The notes under the pieces: generated by a model
The model's input: only the letters and a program-made list of their open reading frames with translations
Told to the model about the DNA's origin: nothing
Database searches by the model: none
Shown here: positions 46,175-57,583 of the stretch, piece after piece
Position numbering within the stretch: position 1 is the first letter of the stretch
Layout of the letters: every line of letters starts with the position of its first letter
Program-made: the position numbers and the translations under genes
Assembly: GCA_022478985.1 (NCBI GenBank)
Contig: JAKSZP010009266.1
Span: 62,001-126,000, forward strand
Direction: 5' to 3'
Source of the DNA: Massospora cicadina
Taxonomy: Eukaryota; Entomophthoromycota; Entomophthoromycetes; Entomophthorales; Entomophthoraceae
Length of the DNA: 64,000 nt

Positions 46175-47140
46175 TTATAGAGTATTCATTACCTCTTTTG
46201 TAGGTGATGGTGAAGGGACCTTCTCACTTTGATCCAAGCTTCCGCTTCTAGGAGTGATGCGGTTATGGTAGTATAATACCATATTGGATACTTGGAATGT
46301 AGGTAGAGGAGTTTTAAGCTCATTGGCTGCCTGCCCTTCTTTTGTCACTGTTTTTTCTAGGTTAGTCATCACCTCTAATTGGAGCTGGATGATGCGTTGA
46401 GCCAATCATCTCATAACTTTCTTGGTCTCCTCAACTCTAGAGGAGAATACATCCTTAACTAAGAGAGCAGGTATTCCTGGTTCTCGCCCATACAAGATAC
46501 GGAATGGGGACATTTTCAATACCTGGTGATAACTAATCTGGTAGGCCATGAGGGCACTGGTTAAGTATTGATCCCAGTGAAGTGGATCAGAAAGGGCCAA
46601 TTTTCGTAAGATGGATACCAGGGTATCATTTGCTCTCTCCATAGTTCCGTTAGTAGAGGGATTGTATGGAGCCAAGAAAAGTTATTGTACTCAGATAGAG
46701 GTGGCCAGGATTTTTTTACTTGGGCGGTGAAGTTCTTCTCATTGTTTTAGAGTAGTACTTGGGGACAGCCATGTTAAGGGGAAATGTTTTGATGTAAAAA
46801 GGTGGCTGTGGCCTTGGCTGTTTGGGCAGGGAGAGCTACGGCTTCCACCCATATGGTGAAATGGTCAACAGTTGCTAGTATAAATTTTTTTCCACTAGTA
46901 GTCTGTGTAAGTGGACCTATTACAATCAAACTAATGGTGTGGAACGGTTGTTGAGGGGTAGTGGGTTGATACTGGTATTGAGTCATGAAACTGGATTGCT
47001 TCTTATACGTAAGGCAAGCTTCCAAGACATAAACATTTGATTCCATCATTCCATTTCAATAGTACTGATCCTTAATCCACTTATATGTTTTCTTCACCCC
47101 TCCATGACCTAGGTTAGAGTGAGCTTCTAGGATAGTGGAT
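46175..47140 (-). pseudogene. G6 integrase
   Basis: The zinc site starts EAHSNLGH near 47130 and continues LEACLTYKK, where Tyr replaces the second Cys. In the core, LIVIGPL lacks the first Asp and NNEKNF has Asn for the second; GTMERANDTLVS keeps the Glu (near 46640). The C-terminal part at 46405-46175 is open. Two of three catalytic positions are altered. Confidence 0.8.
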
Positions 47141-47309
47141 ACTCATTACAAGGGCCAAAGGTAAGGCAGTCACTTGGCCCCACTTGTTTATACAACTTCC
47201 CATCCTCCACTTTTGTGTTGTGGGAGTGCCGGGATAACATCTCTTGGACGGGCTCATTCTCGTCTTCCCATTCATTTGGGGTCATTAATAGATCATGTAA
47301 CATCTCCGC

Positions 47310-48530
47310 CTAACTGTTATCCAAATGAAGGATTGGCAGCCTCGTCAACCCATCAACATTTAAGTGACAGGTCCCAGCATGGTGTTCAATCTTCATGTCA
47401 TAAGGCTGGAGCTTCAGAGCCCAACGAGCTAACTGGACAGTAGGTCCTTCATGTTCTGTAACCACTTTTATGGAAGCGTGGTATGTAATAACATTGAAGG
47501 CGGTCCCATATAAAAAGGGGTGGTAGTGTTCATGGCTAACAAAACAGCAAGACACTCCTTCTCAGTTACACTATTTTGCGTTCCGCATTTGACAGCATCT
47601 TACTGAAATAGGATACTGGATGATCTACACCATTTTCATCTAATTGGGCTAAGATGGCCAGATCATAGTCTGAAGCGTAGGTAAACAGGATAAAAGGTTT
47701 ATTGTAGTATGAGTGTTTCAGTATAGGACGTTGTTGTAACAGTTGTTTTAATGTCTTGAAAGCAGCCTTCTGTTCAGCACCCCAATAGAAAGGGGTGTTC
47801 TTAGTCAATAAGCAAACGAGGGGTTTGCTGAGCTGGGAAAATTTGGGGATAAATTTATGGTAATACCCCATCATCCTTAGAAATATCTGAATACCTGTAG
47901 ATTCTTAGGGGGAGGCATTTTTGTAATAGCTTCAACTTTATCTAGCATGGGTTGGATTCCTTTTTATAAAATGGAGTGTCCAAGGAATTCCAAATACTTT
48001 TGGAAGAAGGTACATTTTGAAGGCTTCAACTTAATATTTGACTTGCGTACCTTTGAAACACCTCCTTCAGATGATCAAGATGCTTGTTGAAGGTTCGTGA
48101 GAACACTATGATATCATCAAGATATACGATGACACAAGTTAACTTTAGGTCCAAAAAATATGGTCCATTGCCTGCTGAAAAGATGCAGGTGCGTTACACA
48201 ACCCTTGCGGTAATTGAGTTGGTTGAAAGAGACCCTCACTACAAATGAGAGAACATCTCTCCTGATCTTTAAAGGAAAGGTCCATTTGCCAATAGCCGCT
48301 AGCCAAGTCCATGGCGGAGAAGAAGTTAGATCCAGAGAGTTGGGCCAGGGCGTCGTCAATGCGGGGGATAGGATAACTATTCTTTTTTGTGAGATTATTC
48401 AATTTTCGGTAGTCCATAACTATCTGACGACCTCCATTTTTCTTTGAAATAAGCAACAGTGGGAAGACCAAGGGCTTTGTGAAGGTACTAACAACCCTGC
48501 ATCTAGCAATTGCTGGAGATCTTTTGTCAT
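47310..48530 (-). pseudogene. G6 RT and RNase H
   Basis: 48471-48145 holds LLLISKKNGGRQIVMDYRKL, the AMDLASGYWQMDL motif A and LPQGLCNAPASFQQAMD. YLDDIIVFSR follows at about 48128-48099 in another frame, so both catalytic Asp are kept. RNase H is in 47874-47566 (MMGYYHKFIPKF, TYASDYDLAILAQLD) and 47555-47310 (ITYHASI, NVDGLTRLP). Confidence 0.85.
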
Positions 48531-48541
48531 TTGCTCCTCTT

Positions 48542-49212
48542 TCACCTTTGACTTACAGTAAGGTTTTGACAAAATAGAGGGGCATCACCCACATTAATGG
48601 AGTGACACCAGCCTTTCATGTGATCATAGTCATGGTCTGATTTAGAAAGATTATAACTACATTCATCTAATAAAGTATGAACTTTTTCCAATTTGACTGG
48701 AGTTAACTCATCTAAAATATGAACATTAGGTATAGTGCACACCAGGTTATCTGTAGGCAAACACAAATCCACCATAGAGCCAATGTAGTAGATACGTTCA
48801 ATATCTTCCACTGGAAGTAGAAAGCCTCAGCAATATCTATTGTTTTCAAATGATCATGTCTTTTCCAGTGAGGTTTCCCAGCAAAAGAGTAATAGGCCTC
48901 TGGTAGGCTGGGTCTAGTATCCCAGGCAGTACCTAGGCTCCAAGGGGCTAACGTCCTCAAGACTTTTAATATGCAACAAGCAGTGGTGTGGGATTTGGAT
49001 CGTGATTTTAGTGTCAACCATGCGTTTTTCACCAGATTTAATTAATACCTCATCTGCAGCAATGAAAGGTATCCATCCCTTGCACCCAATGAATTGGGCA
49101 ATTTCTTATTGTAGCGTCCAGAGGTGGAATAAGATAAAGTCATAGATGAGAAAGGGTATCTGATCAGGCAAGAGTATCATGCCTGCTGGGTTCTTTATTA
49201 GATAAGACTAAT
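48542..49212 (-). pseudogene. G6 region between protease and RT
   Basis: 49032-48712 and 48811-48542 overlap in different frames. The end reads KVHTLLDECSYNLSKSDHDYDHMKGWCHSI, typical of the segment immediately before the gypsy RT core. N5 lies just upstream on this strand. Confidence 0.65.
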
Positions 49213-49227
49213 GGGACTTCATAGTTT
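49213..49227. repeat. N5 target-site duplication, left
   Basis: GGGACTTCATAGTTT, identical to 51184-51198. Confidence 0.93.
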
Positions 49228-49237
49228 GTTTATTCGA

Positions 49238-49266
49238 GGTAAGCTGACCAGGGGATGGACATTACC
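49238..49266 (-). other. 3' hairpin motif of N5
   Basis: 29 nt, stem GGTAA/TTACC, differing from L1 by one base (TGTCCATCC against TGTCTGTCC in the core, allowing for alignment). Confidence 0.75.
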
Positions 49267-50210
49267 AAAACTAAAAATGAATGTAACTAATTGGTATAGA
49301 CAAAACGCCAAATGAGCGTATTGAGTGAAGCACTTTGAACAAATAACAACCAACCAGGTGGGCAGCGGAAACCACTTATCCCTCTATGGCAGAAGGGGAG
49401 GGGGATCAGGGGGCTCATCTTTGGCAATGGCTTCCTCATCCCAAAGTAGGGTACGTGCCACAGTGGAAAGTAAGGGCATTAGGGCATCAAGAATATGTGG
49501 TTTAATATCGCTAATTATTGGTATTTCATGTAAATTGTCAGCTAGGAAAATGGCACTGAAATATTCGGCTAAAGCTTTTCAGCTTTATGTGGGCGTCTGG
49601 GAGTTTAACAAATGTGGCGATATTGGTTCAGGTAAATTTAGCTTTAGGATTCTGTGCTACTGTTACCACATTCTGGAAAGCTTCATTAATATTTTTTGTG
49701 TAATTGATTCATTCTGGTTTTACTTTTTAGGGTGAGCGTTGAGGGGATCAAAGGAAGGGGAATACCTCCTGTGAGCATTGCCACTGATTTGGCGACAACT
49801 TTGTGGAGGGGATGACAGTCTGGTGTTGCAGCTGCTTTGACTGCAAGCTGGTGGTCATTGCAAAATGATTTGGCATTTGGCTGTGGGGATATAAATGAGG
49901 GGGGTATTTGGCGTCCCATTTTGCATTAACGAACTGCTCAATTTGCAGAGATGGTTCTTCAATGAGCTTACCTGATTCATCGATTTCATCCAATAAATCC
50001 CATAGGTTCTGGTTGAATTAAATTGGGGAATCGGCATACAGTTGAGGTTTGGTTGATTTGTTGGAGGAAGCATGGGATCAAACTGAGGTCCAAGTCAATG
50101 ATTAAAAGGAGGAATCATGTGTGGCACTGGGGCGTGGAGGAGGCTGATTAATGGCTGCAGATGCAGCTGCAGCGCTCAGGTTTTAGGGGAGGGGGAGGTA
50201 GGATTGTACC

Positions 50211-51015
50211 TCATGCCAGAACTTGTGCAGGGTGGGTGGCATATTGGAGGTTGGTGGATGAGTAATCTGATCTGGTGGAATTGGCTATGGAGGGGCACTT
50301 GCATTTTGAGTGGTCCAACTTGAAACTGGATGGACAAATTGTCCACCTGCCCTTGACTCCAGCCCAAAACAGATGGTCAGGGGCTGAAGGAATAACGGCG
50401 TGAGAGGGAATTGACACGGAGATTTTATTAAATTTAGGGCTGATTGTGGCATATGCCTGAGGCCCAGTGAGTCGTGTGTCCCATTTGGGACCACAAATTG
50501 TAAGATGGGGTTGGAGCCATAGGATGCCAAACTGTCCTTCAGCTCCTGATGGAGCACTGCAGGGGGGAGGTGGGAAAACCAGCAAACTGGACTACCAAAG
50601 CGGTGTTTGCTGGGAGCTGAGTACAAGTTGTGGGAAGAGGGGTACCCTGGAATACTAGGGGCACAGTTGCTGCAGTGGCAGCGTAAGCTTCACAGGTGAA
50701 GCTGAGGTCAAAATACTCCTTAAAGGGGCAGAAATCTATAAATCTGGCGGGTGACATCACTGCTTGTGCCATTTTGATAATGGCTTGGTCATGGTATGGG
50801 AAAAGTTTCCCATAGTTGACCCTTAGGCCGTAGCACATGTTGCTCTGGGGGAACACCAGAGGGCAGCAAGGTACCAATTGAGTACAAGCGAGGTGGTCAT
50901 CAAGATCCATGGGTGAAACAAATCGTCCCATGGGTTTGGAATGACTGGGCGAGCCAGTCTGAGCGTGTTTTCCTGAATGACAGAAAATGGTGGGGGAGTT
51001 TTGCTGCTGCCCCAC
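50211..51015 (-). pseudogene. N5 ORF1: RNA-binding protein, one frame change
   Basis: 51015-50539 (158 codons): a Gln/Ser/Pro-rich start, YGKLFPYHDQAIIKMAQAV, PARFIDFCPFKEYFDL and TALVVQFAGFPTSP, the start of an RRM-like unit. It continues 50585-50211 with LTGPQAYATISPKFNKI and SAPDHLFWAGVKGRWTIC, leading to a degenerate knuckle C-x2-S-x4-H-x4-C. The closest relatives are in N1, N4a, N6 and N0. It probably binds RNA, as LINE ORF1 proteins do. Confidence 0.7.
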
Positions 51016-51199
51016 ATAGGAGCAGCCAGCGGAGAATCTGAGGACCTCAGAATGAAACTACAATGGGTGATCAAAATTTACTTTCTTGTTAATTCATGTA
51101 ATTTGCTCAGAAAGATACACCTAGCGGAAAGAGAGTTTACTATTTAATATTTTCTGCTGGAATAAAAGTATGATTAAAACTTGGGGACTTCATAGTTTA

Positions 51200-52745
51200 G
51201 TAACAAGAGGTATTTTTGCTTAATGTTTATTATATCTCCATACTCAATAATAAACTGAGTGCTGATGAGCATATTGTACACGTTGTTGTCCCAAAGCCAC
51301 AGCAGGGGCTGATAAAATAAGCTTCCCAATGTGAATGGGAAGGGAAGAGTAGGCCCCAATTGCACAGGTATTATTTGGGCCAGTAGTTCCAAATTCTTGC
51401 ATGTACTCCAACTCAGGCGCTAGCTTTATTTTCTTAATAATCTTTGTGGAGATCACATTAACTGGGGAACCTCTGTCCAGGATGGCCAGTATTTGGATTT
51501 CTGAATGACTACTTCAACTTTAGTAAGTGTTCCTCTAAAGCTAGGTGACAAAGCTAAGGCCTCCTTGAGCCGAAAGGTGGAGGTTAATCATTTAGCAGTC
51601 TCAGCGTATTTATCCAAGATGGATTTCATGGGACGCACCCACCAAAGGGGTCGAATCAGGCCAGCTACAAATTGGTCACCATCACTAGCAGTATCAATAA
51701 TTCTTGGACACCCTAGAATTTGGCTGAGGTACTTTTCCTCAGGTCTGGTGGTCTCATCTACTCCTCCAGCGTTCAAATGATCAGGAACCTCTATTTCCGT
51801 GGGGGCTCCCAATATTTAATACCCAATGTCATCATAACCCCCTCAGGTTCTTCCCCAAGGGTATTCTCAACAACTAGCAAAGCCACGATGGAGATAGGTG
51901 AAACGGCCACAGGAGATTGAATAGCCTTAAGGAGTGCATTTACCAGCTTGCTGGAGGGGAAAACACAGCAGCTTTAGTGAGCTGGTTCAGGAGCATAATA
52001 TCAACTACTTTACTAGTTTCCACTTTACACGAGGGCGTGGTATTTTTTTGAGTTGCACTGAGGAAGCAGGTGAGCTCACCCTCAACTATTCAACAGGCGG
52101 TAGATCTTCAATGGTGAGAGCCAAAGTTTTCATCTTGTCTTTATTTTTTTGTGGCACATACATGAAGTTTGGCCACATCTAGCAAAGCCTCTTTGATGTC
52201 GCAGATGTTCTTAAAGTAGCATTTCACTGAGATTTGTCTAGCGAGAGAGGGCTGAGAAGTTAACCCAGATAACAGGGCGGCAATAGCATCTTGGGTGAGC
52301 ATGTTGGAGGTGGACAATCTTTGCGCAGAGAGGTAAAATCATTCAGCAAAAGCAATAAGCGATTTGCACTCATACAAGCTAAGGCGCATAAAGGCCTGTT
52401 TTCCTGAAGTAGACTCTGCTTTAACCCAAATACAGCAAAAGAGACTCCTTCACCTCTGACAAGGTGTAACCAGGGTTCAGGTTGGGTACTATCATCTCTT
52501 GTGCTAAGCGGCTTAAACAAGAAAGATGTGTCGAACTTTTTGCTTGTCTGTGACACCATCCATAGCAGCTTCATAAACGTATAAAAAGGTAGCAATGTTA
52601 CCTTCACCAGAGGTGAACTTGTCCTTAATGGGGATTTTGTAAGGGCGCTGCTCAAGCTCCTCAAGGCGGGACAAAACGCTTGTTAGTTGCTTTTTAAGAG
52701 CAACTTTTTTTGGTGTACAGGGATCCAAAGTAGTGAGCACCATTT
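51200..52745 (-). pseudogene. G6 gag and protease
   Basis: The gag begins MVLTTLDPC at 52743 (ATG over the primer-binding site) and is open to 52513 with a Leu/Glu/Lys helix (RLEELEQRPYK). Other pieces follow in shifted frames. The protease reads AILDRGSPVNVISTKII near 51470-51430, so Arg replaces Ser/Thr of the D-S/T-G motif. GAYSSLPIHIGKLILSAPAVAL resembles G4. No intact zinc knuckle was found. Confidence 0.72.
52730..52743 (-). promoter_or_regulatory. G6 primer-binding site overlapping the gag ATG
   Basis: On the minus strand TGGTGCTCACTAC (52742-52730) lies three bases after the 5' LTR. The ATG occupies 52743-52741 and shares TG with it. G3 has the identical 13-base site with the same overlap. 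Confidence 0.75.
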
Positions 52746-53566
52746 TATAGGAATCCAGCTTAATTATCTCACTAGTGCTACGCCACTGGATCCCACAAAG
52801 TATTTTAATAAATTAAATAAAAAGCGCTACTATATAAACGTAAACTTTTATATTTTTATTAGGAGCATAGGGTTTAAAAGAAAAGAGATTTCTCTCAATA
52901 TTCAACCAAACAATATTTAAACTGTTTTTTGGAAGTGTCCATCCCATGGTCGGCCTTCCTCGCTATAAATTAAATTAAATATTTAAACTGTTTTGAGGGT
53001 CAGGGGGAATTTGAGGATAGTTTTGGAATAGCTTAGATGCTTCCAAATTAGGTAATATGGTAGGTGCTCCTATCAGATCTTGGGAAAAATGAGTTACTTT
53101 TTGGGAAACTGATAGTTGGGGTTTTGGGGCAAAGCGTACCCATGCAGTAAGATTTTGATGTACTCAAACCAATCACTTCTAGATAAAGTATTCTCACCTT
53201 GGGGGAACACTCCCACGCCTATAAAAGGGGGTGGTCCCCACATAGGTGTTTGGAAGAACCTGATTGTGTTTGGGGACGTGCCTTCCAATGGTTGCCCCAA
53301 GATTCGTCATGTGGTTAGAGTAATCTGGCCATTTGATTTTACATTTGCGCCCATGCAGGGGTCAATATGATATTACCTCAATTAATTGGGTTCCACCGGG
53401 AATTAGCCAGGGTCTTTTGACTGATATACCAATATTTTTGGTATCATTATTAGTAAAATTGCATTTAGGATCGTCAGAAACTCATAAATAGCTGACATTT
53501 CCTTGTTTCAGCTAAATTTGACCCAAGGCATTCTTCCTCTGCAGCTGAGAGTGCAAATGTCTGACA
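52746..53566 (-). repeat. G6 5' LTR (right on the plus strand), carrying a LINE-tail insertion
   Basis: On the plus strand it starts TATAGGAATCC and ends GTCTGACA. Apart from the 49-bp insertion and its duplicated 17 bp, and the missing 174-bp segment, it aligns with the other LTR. Confidence 0.9.
52929..52977 (+). mobile_element. 49-bp LINE-tail insertion
   Basis: It is flanked by AATATTTAAACTGTTTT at 52912-52928 and 52978-52994, an exact 17-bp duplication. The sister LTR has one copy of this target (near 45512-45527) and no insert. The insert holds 2 bp, then the 29-nt hairpin motif (52931-52959), then an 18-bp AT-rich tail. The motif is nearly identical to that of L2. Confidence 0.92.
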
Positions 53567-53960
53567 TCTGCTCCTTATCATCTTGAAATGAATGGAGTCA
53601 TTGAATAGCTAAATGGTATGTTGGCTGCTGCTCTGAGGAAATTAATATAGGTAAAGCATCTTTGTGGGTGTCTTATCTGAGATCTGTGACTTTTGCATAC
53701 ATTATCGTCTTTTATTCAATGAATTGGAGAAAGATGTTTGAGCTGTTATATGGTCGACAGGCTGCTTTACCACTAATTTTGTATTCAGAAGTAGAGCTTA
53801 ATTCAGTGATGTTTTGCATAGTAATACTTGCATGGCTTGAAACATTATAGTTGACCCTCAGTCTAAGGCTTATAATATGATGATAAAAAGAAGAATTCAG
53901 GCTAAGAAAACTGATGATAAGGTTTGACCTAGCCTAAAAAAATTTCTGTTGGAGAATGAG
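53567..53960 (+). pseudogene. H1 integrase, C-terminal part
   Basis: After the G6 TSD, YHLEMNGVIE (Glu region), a stop, LNGMLAAALRKLI and later MFELLYGRQAALPLI (near 53730) are the usual end of the integrase core. The sequence then becomes AT-rich and uninterpretable. Confidence 0.7.
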
Positions 53961-55597
53961 TTACTTATTGTGACCCCCATGGACTTGGTCACTGAAATAA
54001 GTTGGATGCATTATGGTCAAACTGTTTAAGATTGTTTTAAATTAGCAACTAATGCCTATATAAATAAGAATGTTAACAATGATCATGTAATTAAGTACAT
54101 AGTAAAATCCAAAATAAGTGGATTTAAAAAAGGAAAAATAATATAAATATAAGATATAAAAAGATAAAAATAATAATAATATGTGGAAAATATAGAGAAA
54201 TAAAAAAAGAAACGATTATTTATTCTAATATGTGAAGCCTCAGAATATGTTGTGCAAGCTCACCTTTGATGCATCTGGGGGGAAGGAGGTTGAATAACGA
54301 TTGTGGAAAAGAGGCCACCAAAGTTGATTTGAGATCAATTACTTGAAAGAGCTAAAGCTAGATGAAGCCATGTTCTTTGTACATGAGGAGAGTTTTACAA
54401 AAGTTCTACAATAGGGAGTTAAATTGGAGTATCTGAGTTGACTAAATGAGAAACCCCAGATTGAGGGGGGAAGCAACAATGAAGAAATAGATAATCAGTA
54501 AATAAATCCGTGTAATTCCTATAGGGCACAGGTGCCAGATGCTGTGTCCTAAGTGCTTGTCAATGAGCTTTGTCAAGTACACTGGCCATATGGGATAAAA
54601 GTAAGCAAAGAAAATGAGTTTAAGGCTGCCAGATCATAGTGCCAATTATATTTATGGGTGAGAGATATTGCTTAATAGTTTCATCCATGAAGTAGTTGTG
54701 CCATTAATGAACTGCATCTTAGAGGTGGCGACTACATGCTTCCTGGAAGCAAAATAGAAAAGAGAGGTAAAAATTAGGTAAAGTTGTGAGTTTAGAGGCC
54801 CAAGTGTGAATAACTTGTTCAGCAAAGTCTGGGCATACACCGCGGTATTTTAATTAAGAACATGATTAAGGTCGCTGGGTGGAAGGAGAATCTAAGTGCC
54901 TCAGAAAATATTCCCTGAAGATGTTGATAGGGAGCTCAAAGTGTTTCTAATTCCCAATAGTCAGTTCCATTGAGAAACTAATTGGATTATAATATTGACT
55001 AGTTTAGAAGAGAAATCCTGGAAGTAAGACTAAAACATAAAGAAATGACTAATTTTAATTGGGGGGTTAGATTCATTAGGCTCAAGCGTAATTCCTTATT
55101 TACCATGGATGAGGTATAATTTAGCAATTAAGTTGAAGTATAGTTCAGTGATAGGTAAAAGAGGTAATAATGACCGTGAACCAGTTGAAGTGATTTCAAT
55201 CCCTGTTTCTTCTTCAGGGATGGGCAGCATTGTTGGAATTTCTGAGGAATGATAATTGAATTCATTTGACTCATTGTACTGGATCTATCAGGGCCATATA
55301 GAATACTTCCTTGGTTAGGTTGTGACATCGCTCAAAAAAAGTTGGCTTCCATTTCAATAGACTGGCCAAGTACTATTTGTAATGAGAGTTATTAGAGGAC
55401 GCAGAATATTTTGTATAATCTGGTTCAAGTGGGAGGATGTGTGGAGATTTTACATGACCACATATTCCATCTTGAATTGTTTAATCTTCAAGCTATTCAA
55501 TAAGTGTTTCATTTAGTAAGCCATATTAAAAATTAAGCTCTTAGTTGATAGTTTAATTACAGTCATCTGTTTGGCAATAATAACTAATTGAATGGTT
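53961..55597. other. No recognisable gene; very AT-rich
   Basis: Low-complexity A-rich sequence at about 54115-54225 is followed by sequence without conserved frames. The H1 3' LTR may lie here, but no partner repeat was found. Confidence 0.45.
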
Positions 55598-55612
55598 AAT
55601 CATAATTTACAA
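55598..55612. repeat. N4a target-site duplication, left
   Basis: AATCATAATTTACAA, identical to 57536-57550. Confidence 0.93.
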
Positions 55613-55619
55613 TGGCCAC

Positions 55620-56550
55620 TTGATCTCACTTCGGCATCATTTTATTAGAAAATTGTTTAATTTTCCACTGCCATCTGGCCACGCCCAATTTCCAAAAACG
55701 ACCACAGATCCGCTACTTGCTGCCCAAAGTGGGGTAGCAGTGCTCCACCACCTAGCGTTTTCTGCCCTGCCGGCAAATGCATTTGAATGGGGTCTAATGG
55801 CCCAATATCTTCTTCAGGCCGTTTTGTCCCCCGCGGGACTTAGCGCTTCACCTGGCACGCATCCATCCTTCTGGCACCCATCCTATTGTCCTCCCACTTT
55901 CTAACATCTGATTTTGCCTAAGAGTCAACTATGGGCATTTGTTCCCATATGCTAACAAGGAAATTATCAAAGTAGCCATGGCTGCATTTGCACTGTCTGG
56001 CTTTATTGATTTATGACTATTTAATGGCTAATTTAATATTGGCTTCCAAATGGAGGAGGATGCTGCTGCAGCGGCCTCTAATCCCCTAATTTACAAAAAT
56101 ACTCCTATCCCTACCACCCAAACTCGCCTTCCTTCAGAAACCACAATGGTGGTGTCCTTCACATCCTTCACATCTCACCTACCACCCCAGCTGTTATATG
56201 ACCAGTTGATGGCGAGGCTTCTGGCTTATGGGACACAGCCCAACCTTGTCTTAGTCATTCCTTCTGGAGCAGAGAGCTTTGCTGCACCTTGGGCTACTGC
56301 CACCACAATCCCACACCACCCTGCTTTAGCCCAACAGATTCCCCCCATGCTTGTATCACCATGGAGCCTGAGAATTTCTTTTAGGCTCAGGTGGATAATG
56401 GTCACCAAATTTGTCCCCCTCTGTTTCAGACTTGACCATTCCAGAAAATCCTGCCCCAAGCCACTTCCTCTGGTGTGGCCCCTGAACCATATTCAGCGGA
56501 TTCCGAATGGGGCGTTCTGTTGCCCCCTCCCACTCAACGTTCTCATTTGA
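55620..56550 (+). pseudogene. N4a ORF1
   Basis: 56050-56550 is open (166 codons): LPSETTMVVSFTSFTSHLPPQLLYDQLMARLLAYG, an RRM-like first half, then SGAESFAAPWATATTIPHHPALAQQ and KFVPLCFRLDHSRKSCP. The knuckle has lost its first Cys (Val there) but keeps Cys-x4-His-x4-Cys. The N-terminal part at 55620-55904 is in another frame. Confidence 0.7.
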
Positions 56551-57492
56551 TGAGCCAGAGTTGAAAATCGGCCTCCACTAATCCCACCCATACTATCCCT
56601 CCCAATTTCACCCGCACTAATCAGAAGCAGGCTGGACCACCATTTGAACACAAGCAGCTCATTTGACTTATGCCCACCCAAATTCTTCAGCAACTATTCC
56701 TGTGAACCAAAATCCATGGGAATTATTGGCTGAGATTGATGAATCAGGTAACTTTGTCACCAATGAGGACTTAGGTGAACCTCTCAGCCCACTCAATTGT
56801 ATTTGGGATGAATTTTACAATTCTGATTTTTAAAAATCCTCATCCCCTAAGCGATTCACCCCTAAACCCAATGCCATCCCCTACAAAGTGACCACCAGCA
56901 AGCCTTAGCAGAGGTGGCCTCACCCCATTGTCCAATACAATGCAAAGCGGTGGCCCAATCCACTTCTCAATTTCACCAAGGGCTGAGATCAATTTATTTT
57001 CCCTCTGATTTCCCCAAAGCAGAACAGGAGGATATGACCAAATTGGCCACTGAAGCACTGATACAGTCATGCATGTGGCCAAATTAGCAGATTTCAACCC
57101 ATCTGCAAAAAACCCCTGACAAGTCTCACTTAACTTTCCTAACTTCCTGAAGCCCGCATTCATACTGAACACCAAGTTGCAGATTTTGTTGAAGCCATCT
57201 ACTAAGCTGATCTTGATAAAGGTAACCAATATGTTTACCCACATCCACCCCCACCACGCTGATGCCCCCGCACCCTGGCTCTCCACTTTTGTCCACTTAT
57301 ACAATGAATATGGTGATGATGACCAGCCAAATATGTCTTTAGAAGCGCTGCCCGACCTCCCTCACCCTCTGCCATGGTGGATTAATGGTATTCCGCTCCC
57401 CGCCTGGTTAGAGTTTAATTTTGGTTGGGTTTTTAGTTTTTTGTCTGTTCAATTCTCTCATTAAGAATTTTTATTTTTGCTAATTGAGCATT

Positions 57493-57521
57493 GTTAATGT
57501 CCGTCTCCTGGTCAGCTTGCC
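57493..57521 (+). other. 3' hairpin motif of N4a
   Basis: 29 nt, core TGTCCGTCTCCTGGTC. The outer stem is partly lost (GTTAA/TTGCC). Confidence 0.65.
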
Positions 57522-57569
57522 TTGGTTGAATAAACAATCATAATTTACAAAGGTTCCAAATCTAATGAT

Positions 57570-57583
57570 AGATACCATTGCAA
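57570..57583. repeat. N4b target-site duplication, left
   Basis: AGATACCATTGCAA, identical to 58164-58177. Confidence 0.9.

Larger units (their letters stand above)
49228..51183 (-). mobile_element. N5: full-length ORF1-only non-LTR element, class N-I
   Basis: This 1,956-bp minus-strand element has an exact 15-bp target duplication inside G6. It comprises an AT-rich 5' end, one ORF1 region (51015-50211), a 3' part with short open stretches, the hairpin at 49238-49266 and an AATAAAC tail. No endonuclease or RT is present. With N4a and N6 it shows that RT-less copies retrotransposed. Confidence 0.92.
45152..53566 (-). mobile_element. G6: Ty3/gypsy element on the minus strand, with nested insertions
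   Basis: LTRs are at 45152-46089 and 52746-53566, with TSD TCTGC. Reading on the minus strand: primer-binding site and gag start at 52743, protease near 51480-51240, RT, RNase H, integrase to about 46175, and a purine-rich tract (GAGGGAAGTGA) before the 3' LTR. N5 is inserted between protease and RT. One LTR has a 174-bp insertion and the other a 49-bp LINE tail. It is inserted in the H1 integrase. Confidence 0.92.
38921..53960 (+). mobile_element. H1: decayed Ty3/gypsy host split by four large insertions
   Basis: Pieces in order: RT 39060-39689, RNase H start 41372-41486, RNase H rest 43380-43828, integrase 44660-45151, and integrase continuation 53572-53960. Removing I1, N3, L2 and G6 joins the domains in the right order and, at N3, in the same local context (GAVLTQFDKSGK, then SCLTLAEQ). 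LTRs were not found. It is the oldest layer of this block. Confidence 0.75.
55613..57535 (+). mobile_element. N4a: full-length ORF1-only non-LTR element, class N-I
   Basis: 1,923 bp between exact 15-bp duplications. ORF1 lies at 55620-56550, followed by decayed 3' sequence, the hairpin at 57493-57521 and a GGTTGAATAAAC tail. No RT is present. Its length is close to N5 (1,956) and N6 (1,906). Confidence 0.9.
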
